A stretch of DNA of 9,052 nucleotides. Origin: CAVXAE01 sp044225565 (lineage in GTDB: Bacteria; Pseudomonadota; Gammaproteobacteria; Steroidobacterales; Steroidobacteraceae). Positions 6,004 to 9,052 of the stretch are shown one piece after another (position 1 is the stretch's first letter; each line of letters starts with the position of its first letter). The stretch spans positions 1 to 9,052 of the forward strand of contig JBGAIL010000188.1 in the NCBI GenBank assembly GCA_044225565.1. The letters run 5' to 3'. The notes beneath the pieces were generated by a model, which saw nothing but the letters and a program-made list of their open reading frames with translations, searched no databases and was not told the origin of the DNA. The translations under genes and the position numbers were made by a program.

Positions 6004-6011
6004 GCGGTGGT

Positions 6012-7826
6012 TCACGCGATCTTGGGTTCCTTCGCGGCGCTGGCGCGCGCCTCGTCCTCGGCATGCGGCCACCGGATCCGGGACTTCTGCATGTCCCAGG
6101 CTGCGGTGGGGCAGCGCTCTGCGCAAAGCCCGCAGTGCACGCAGACGTCCTCGTCCTTCACCATGACGCGGCCGGTCTGCTTGAGCGGCGTCGAAACATA
6201 GAGCGGCTGCGCGAGGTTCTTCGCCGGCGCCTTGAGGCGCGAGCGCAGGTCCGCCTCCTCGCCGTTCTGCGTGATGGTGAGGCAGTCCGTGGGGCAGATG
6301 TCGATGCAGGCGTCGCACTCGATGCAGAGCTTCGCCTCGAACACGGTCTGGATGTCACAGTTGAGGCAGCGCTGCACCTCGGCGGCGATCTGCTCGGCGG
6401 TGAAGCCGAGCTCGACCTCGATGTTGAGCTTCTTGAAGCGCTCCTTCAGCGAGACGTGCGGCACGAGGCGCCGTTCGACCGGGTTGTAGTCGTTCGCGTA
6501 CGACCACTCGTGCATGCCCATCTTGCGGCTCTGCAAATTGACGCCCGGCGCAAGACGCTCGCCGACGGGCTCGCCCTGGCAGTGGCGGTGGACCGAGATA
6601 GCGGCCTGGTGGCCGTGCTCGACGGCCCAGATGATGTTCTTCGGACCGAACGCGGCATCGCCGCCGAAGAACACGCCCGCGCGCGTGGACTGGAAGGTCT
6701 GCGCGTCCACTTTCGGCACGCTCCACTTGTCGAACTCGATGCCGAGGTCGCGCTCGATCCACGGGAAGGCATTTTCCTGGCCGATCGCGAGGATCACGTC
6801 GTCCGCGGCGAGGAACTCCTCGCCGGTCACGCGCTCGGCCGTGATGCGGCCGCTGGCGTCGATGTCGTAATCCATGACATCGAACCGCATTCCCTTCAGC
6901 TTGCCGCCCTCGACCACGAACTCCTTCGGCGAGCGGTTGACGATGATCGCCACGCTCTCTTCCTCGGCGTCGTCGAGCTCCCAGGCCGAGGCCTTGAAGA
7001 ACTGCCGCGGCTTGCGCGCCATCACCTTGACGTGCTGCGCGCCGAGGCGCAGCGAAGTGCGGCAGCAATCCATCGCGGTATTGCCGACGCCGATGATCAG
7101 CACTTCGCGACCGACCTGCTTGACGTGTTCGAAGGCGACCGACTCGAGCCAGTCGATACCGATGTGGATGTTCGCGGCGCCTTCCTGCCGGCCCGGGAGC
7201 TTCAGCTCCTTGCCCTTGGGCGCGCCCGAGCCGACGAACACGGCGTCGAAGCCGCCGCGCTCGAGCAGTTCCTTCATGCTCTTCACCGGGTGGCCGAGCT
7301 TGATGTCGGCACCCATGCGGGCAATCGCGCCGATCTCCTCGTCGAGCACCGCCTGCGGCAGGCGGAACGAGGGGATGTTGGTGCGCATCAGGCCGCCAGG
7401 CTCGCCGAACTGCTCGAACACCGTGACGCGATAGCCGAGCGGCAGCAGGTCGTTTGCGACCGTGAGGCTCGCGGGGCCCGCGCCGATGCAGGCGACGTGC
7501 TTGCCGTTCTTCGCCGCCGGGACCTGCGGCAGGCGGTCGGCGAATTCGTCCTTGTGGTCCGCCGCGACGCGCTTCAGGCGGCAGATCGCGACGGGCTTGT
7601 CTTCGACCCGCCCGCGGCGGCAGGCAGGCTCGCAGGGCCGGTCGCAAACGCGCCCGAGGATGCCCGGGAATACGTTCGACTCGCGGTTGACCATGTAGGC
7701 ATCGGTGAAGCGACCCTGCGCGATCAGGCGGATGTACTCGGGCACATCCGTATGGGCCGGGCAGGCCCACTGGCAGTCGACGACACGATGGAAGTAATCC
7801 GGATGGGACGTGTCTGTGGGTGGCAT
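6012..7826 (-). CDS. GltD-like FAD/NAD(P) oxidoreductase with ferredoxin clusters (Kor electron-transfer subunit)
   Basis: The 604-residue protein resembles the small subunit of glutamate synthase with a bacterial-ferredoxin tail. N-terminal cysteines Cys18, Cys22, Cys61, Cys65 and Cys69 (CQWACP, CDRPCEPAC) are the GltD-type iron-sulfur region. GAGPAS (115-120) with the later EPGG is the FAD site; GVGNTAMD (246-253) is the NAD(P) site. CLNC at 487-490 precedes two ferredoxin motifs, Cys501/504/507/511 and Cys562/565/568/572, each CxxCxxCxxxCP. It is the first gene of an operon with korA and korB, so it likely moves electrons between the oxoacid enzyme and NAD(P)(H). This fits the third subunit of the 2-oxoglutarate:NADP+ oxidoreductase of Azoarcus evansii. 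The start at 7826 is set by homology (the frame is open to 8084); there is no clear ribosome binding site. An alternative is an NADPH-ferredoxin reductase acting apart from KorAB. Confidence 0.88.
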   Translation of the reverse strand: MPPTDTSHPDYFHRVVDCQWACPAHTDVPEYIRLIAQGRFTDAYMVNRESNVFPGILGRVCDRPCEPACRRGRVEDKPVAICRLKRVAADHKDEFADRLPQVPAAKNGKHVACIGAGPASLTVANDLLPLGYRVTVFEQFGEPGGLMRTNIPSFRLPQAVLDEEIGAIARMGADIKLGHPVKSMKELLERGGFDAVFVGSGAPKGKELKLPGRQEGAANIHIGIDWLESVAFEHVKQVGREVLIIGVGNTAMDCCRTSLRLGAQHVKVMARKPRQFFKASAWELDDAEEESVAIIVNRSPKEFVVEGGKLKGMRFDVMDYDIDASGRITAERVTGEEFLAADDVILAIGQENAFPWIERDLGIEFDKWSVPKVDAQTFQSTRAGVFFGGDAAFGPKNIIWAVEHGHQAAISVHRHCQGEPVGERLAPGVNLQSRKMGMHEWSYANDYNPVERRLVPHVSLKERFKKLNIEVELGFTAEQIAAEVQRCLNCDIQTVFEAKLCIECDACIDICPTDCLTITQNGEEADLRSRLKAPAKNLAQPLYVSTPLKQTGRVMVKDEDVCVHCGLCAERCPTAAWDMQKSRIRWPHAEDEARASAAKEPKIA

Positions 7827-7911
7827 TCGGCGGGTCGGGTCTACGACGCCAGGATTGGCGGGCCGTTCGGCGAGTATACGGCAACCGGGATTGCGCGATA
7901 CTGGCGGCACG
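7827..7911. promoter_or_regulatory. Divergent promoter region with symmetric -10 core
   Basis: These 85 bp separate the Kor operon (minus) from the DUF971 gene (plus). The palindrome GTATAC at 7874-7879 offers TATACT on the minus strand (7878 to 7873, five of six to -10 consensus) and TATACG on the plus strand (7875-7880). Neither has a convincing -35. A second plus-strand match, GATACT at 7897-7902, lies only nine bases before the ATG and would give an almost leaderless mRNA. The shared region is certain, the promoter elements are weak. Confidence 0.33.
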
Positions 7912-8217
7912 ATGGCGACACTCACCTGCACACTCATCCGCCTGCGCACGAAATCGCGCGTCCTGACCGTCAGCTTCAGCGACGGGCAAAGCTTTGACCT
8001 GCCATTTGAATTCCTGCGGGTGAACTCCCCGTCCGCGGAAGTCCAGGGGCACGGCCCCGGCCAGCGCGTCACGGTGACCGGCAAGGAAAACGTGGTGGTG
8101 CAGGCCGTGGAGCCGGTCGGCCACTACGCCGTGCGCCTTGTGTTCGACGACGGGCACGACAGCGGGCTCTACACGTGGAAGTACCTGCACGAGCTCGGCC
8201 GCAGGATGGGCCAGTAA
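7912..8217 (+). CDS. DUF971 / gamma-butyrobetaine hydroxylase N-terminal-like protein
   Basis: The 101-residue protein is a stand-alone DUF971 domain, the fold found at the N-terminus of gamma-butyrobetaine hydroxylase. Typical features are the SxxLTVSFSDG strand pair (about 18-28), the FLRVNSPSAEVQGHGPGQ block (about 37-54), the EPVGHYAVRLVFDDGHDSG segment and the terminal YTWKYLHELG. Many relatives have a Cys in the LPCEYLR block; here the equivalent is LPFEFLR, so a metal ligand proposed for some family members is absent. The ATG at 7912 is chosen because the domain starts directly after it; the frame is open to 7810 without similarity. The ribosome binding site is poor (GGCGG). The molecular function of stand-alone members is not established. 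Its place just upstream of ubiE recurs in gammaproteobacteria. Confidence 0.88.
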   Translation: MATLTCTLIRLRTKSRVLTVSFSDGQSFDLPFEFLRVNSPSAEVQGHGPGQRVTVTGKENVVVQAVEPVGHYAVRLVFDDGHDSGLYTWKYLHELGRRMGQ

Positions 8218-8249
8218 AAAAGGCCGGGCGCCTCGCGGTGCCCGGCCTT
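8216..8249. terminator. Hairpin after DUF971 gene
   Basis: The stem AAGGCCGGGC (8220-8229) / GCCCGGCCTT (8240-8249) continues inward by about three pairs to a 4-nt loop. The stop codon TAA begins the A-tract before it. On the plus strand only two T follow, so termination would be weak; on the minus strand six T follow, giving a good terminator for transcription coming from the right. The outer arms are identical to those of the terminator at 3011. Confidence 0.6.
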
Positions 8250-8335
8250 CAGACCCCCGTATCGACTGCCCTTGCGGGCTCGAACGTGGCGCGGATTGTT
8301 AGCGAACTTTCGCGGGCTTGTAAAGGCGGGCGCGC

Positions 8336-8357
8336 TAGAATGACCGTTCACGCGAGG
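8336..8357 (+). promoter_or_regulatory. Candidate -10 and RBS for ubiE
   Basis: TAGAAT at 8336-8341 matches the -10 consensus in five of six positions. GAGG at 8354-8357, five bases before the TTG start, is a good ribosome binding site. The -35 position (around 8312-8319) is poor, so an activator or readthrough from the DUF971 gene may contribute. Confidence 0.38.
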
Positions 8358-8362
8358 TTTCC

Positions 8363-9052
8363 TTGAGCCAGCCTTCCCCCGACCCGACCACCGATTTCGG
8401 CTACGAGCGCGTGCGGCGCGAGGACAAGGCCCGCCGGGTGCGCGGCGTGTTCGATTCGGTCGCCGACAACTACGACCTGATGAACGACCTGATGTCGGGC
8501 GGCGTGCACCGGCTCTGGAAGCGCTTCACGCTGTCGATCACGGGCCTGCGGCCGGGCCAGTCCGCCCTCGACGTCGCAGGCGGCACGGGCGACATTTCCC
8601 TCGGCCTCGCGCGGCAGGTCGGCCAACAGGGCCTCGTCGTCTTGACGGATATCAATGCCGCCATGCTCGCGCACGGCCGGGACCGCCTGATCGACGCCGG
8701 CCTCGTGCGCGGCATCCAGTGCGTGCAGGCGAACGCCGAGCTACTACCGTTCGCCGACGGCAGCTTCCATTGCGTCACGATCGCCTTCGGGCTGCGCAAT
8801 GTCACCGACAAGCAGAAGGCGCTCGCCTCCATGGCCCGCGTGCTGAAGCCGGGCGGGCAGCTGGTGGTACTGGAATTCTCGAAGCCCGCCGAAATGTTGC
8901 GCCCGCTCTACGACGCGTATTCGTTCCGCCTGCTGCCCCTCCTCGGCAAGATCGTCGCGAAGGACGAGGCCAGTTACCGCTACCTCGCCGAATCGATCCG
9001 CATGCACCCCGACCAGGAAACGCTCGCGACCATGATGCGCGCGGCGGGGCTC
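8363..9052 (+). CDS. ubiE: UbiE/MenG quinol C-methyltransferase (3' end cut)
   Basis: UbiE uses S-adenosylmethionine to C-methylate the benzoquinol ring in ubiquinone synthesis, and demethylmenaquinol where menaquinone is made. The 230 codons present follow the E. coli protein closely: FGYERV near the N-terminus, YDLMNDLMSGGVHRLWKR (37-54), the SAM motif LDVAGGTGD (69-77), FGLRNVTDK, RVLKPGG and LEFSKP, and ESIRMHPDQETL near the end. The frame runs off the window; about 20 residues and the stop are missing. The start is a TTG at 8363, chosen because GAGG lies five bases upstream and the protein then has the family's N-terminal length; no in-frame ATG fits. Next to DUF971 upstream; ubiJ and ubiB often follow in related genomes but lie outside. 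Call certain. Confidence 0.96.
   Translation, partial: MSQPSPDPTTDFGYERVRREDKARRVRGVFDSVADNYDLMNDLMSGGVHRLWKRFTLSITGLRPGQSALDVAGGTGDISLGLARQVGQQGLVVLTDINAAMLAHGRDRLIDAGLVRGIQCVQANAELLPFADGSFHCVTIAFGLRNVTDKQKALASMARVLKPGGQLVVLEFSKPAEMLRPLYDAYSFRLLPLLGKIVAKDEASYRYLAESIRMHPDQETLATMMRAAGL

Noticed and set aside
4206..7997. A 1263-codon plus-strand open frame opposite the Kor operon
   Set aside because: It runs antisense through two firmly identified genes. Its translation is a repetitive Arg/His/Ala/Asp-rich composition with no domain. It arises because GC-rich codons on the minus strand rarely produce stops in the opposite frame.
6355..8190. Minus-strand 611-codon open frame overlapping the GltD-like gene
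   Set aside because: It is a different frame from the one with the FAD, NAD(P) and cysteine motifs, and its product is Arg-rich without domains.
1..9052. Mobile element, CRISPR array, tRNA, rRNA or defence system
   Set aside because: No transposase, integrase, repeat-spacer pattern, cloverleaf or rRNA-like stretch was seen; the genes are housekeeping or metabolic and the layout is that of an ordinary chromosome region.

Overview
The window is about 9 kb of GC-rich chromosomal DNA with tightly packed, ordinary protein genes and no sign of a mobile element, phage, CRISPR array, tRNA or rRNA. The protein sequences point to a gammaproteobacterium. UbiE resembles the Escherichia coli enzyme closely along its length, and a DUF971 (gamma-butyrobetaine hydroxylase N-terminal-like) gene lies just before it. 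A bTHX ribosomal protein gene and a 2-oxoacid:acceptor oxidoreductase cluster in a quinone-using, probably respiring cell suggest the Xanthomonadales/Nevskiales/Steroidobacteraceae neighbourhood. That placement is inference, not a database result.

Layout, left to right. (1) 87-395, minus: a small Ser/Thr/Pro/Asp-rich lipoprotein with an exact 7-residue PDG repeat. (2) 515-1609, plus, divergent from it: a FabH-type ketoacyl-ACP synthase III with an intact Cys/His/Asn triad. (3) 1717-1836 and 1970-2140, minus: two very small genes, the 39-residue ribosomal protein bTHX and a 56-residue helix-turn-helix-like basic protein, separated by a clear intrinsic terminator. (4) 2141-2666: a 526-bp gene-free stretch with a promoter candidate in each direction and a strong nested stem-loop. 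(5) 2667-2978, plus: a single-RRM, glycine-tailed RNA-binding protein, ending at a perfect 13-bp bidirectional terminator. (6) 3052-7826, minus: a three-gene operon. Its first gene encodes a GltD-like FAD/NAD(P) oxidoreductase carrying ferredoxin clusters. It is followed by the alpha (gamma-alpha fused) and beta subunits of a 2-oxoacid:ferredoxin oxidoreductase; the last two overlap by ATGA. (7) 7912-8217, plus: DUF971 protein, divergent from the operon. (8) 8363-9052, plus: ubiE, cut by the window end about 20 residues short of its C-terminus.

How the genes fit together. The most informative unit is the minus-strand operon. The KorA/KorB pair would decarboxylate a 2-oxoacid (probably 2-oxoglutarate) to an acyl-CoA and pass electrons through iron-sulfur clusters. 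The GltD-like partner supplies several [4Fe-4S] clusters, FAD and a dinucleotide site, so the complex could exchange electrons directly with NAD(P)(H). This matches the three-subunit 2-oxoglutarate:NADP+ oxidoreductase (KorABC) known from the aromatic degrader Azoarcus evansii. The other genes are housekeeping functions (fatty-acid condensation, ribosome, RNA binding, quinone methylation) with no evident pathway link to the operon. Two hairpins in the window, one after the RRM gene and one after the DUF971 gene, share the same 10-nt arms and may represent a recurring terminator stem of this genome.
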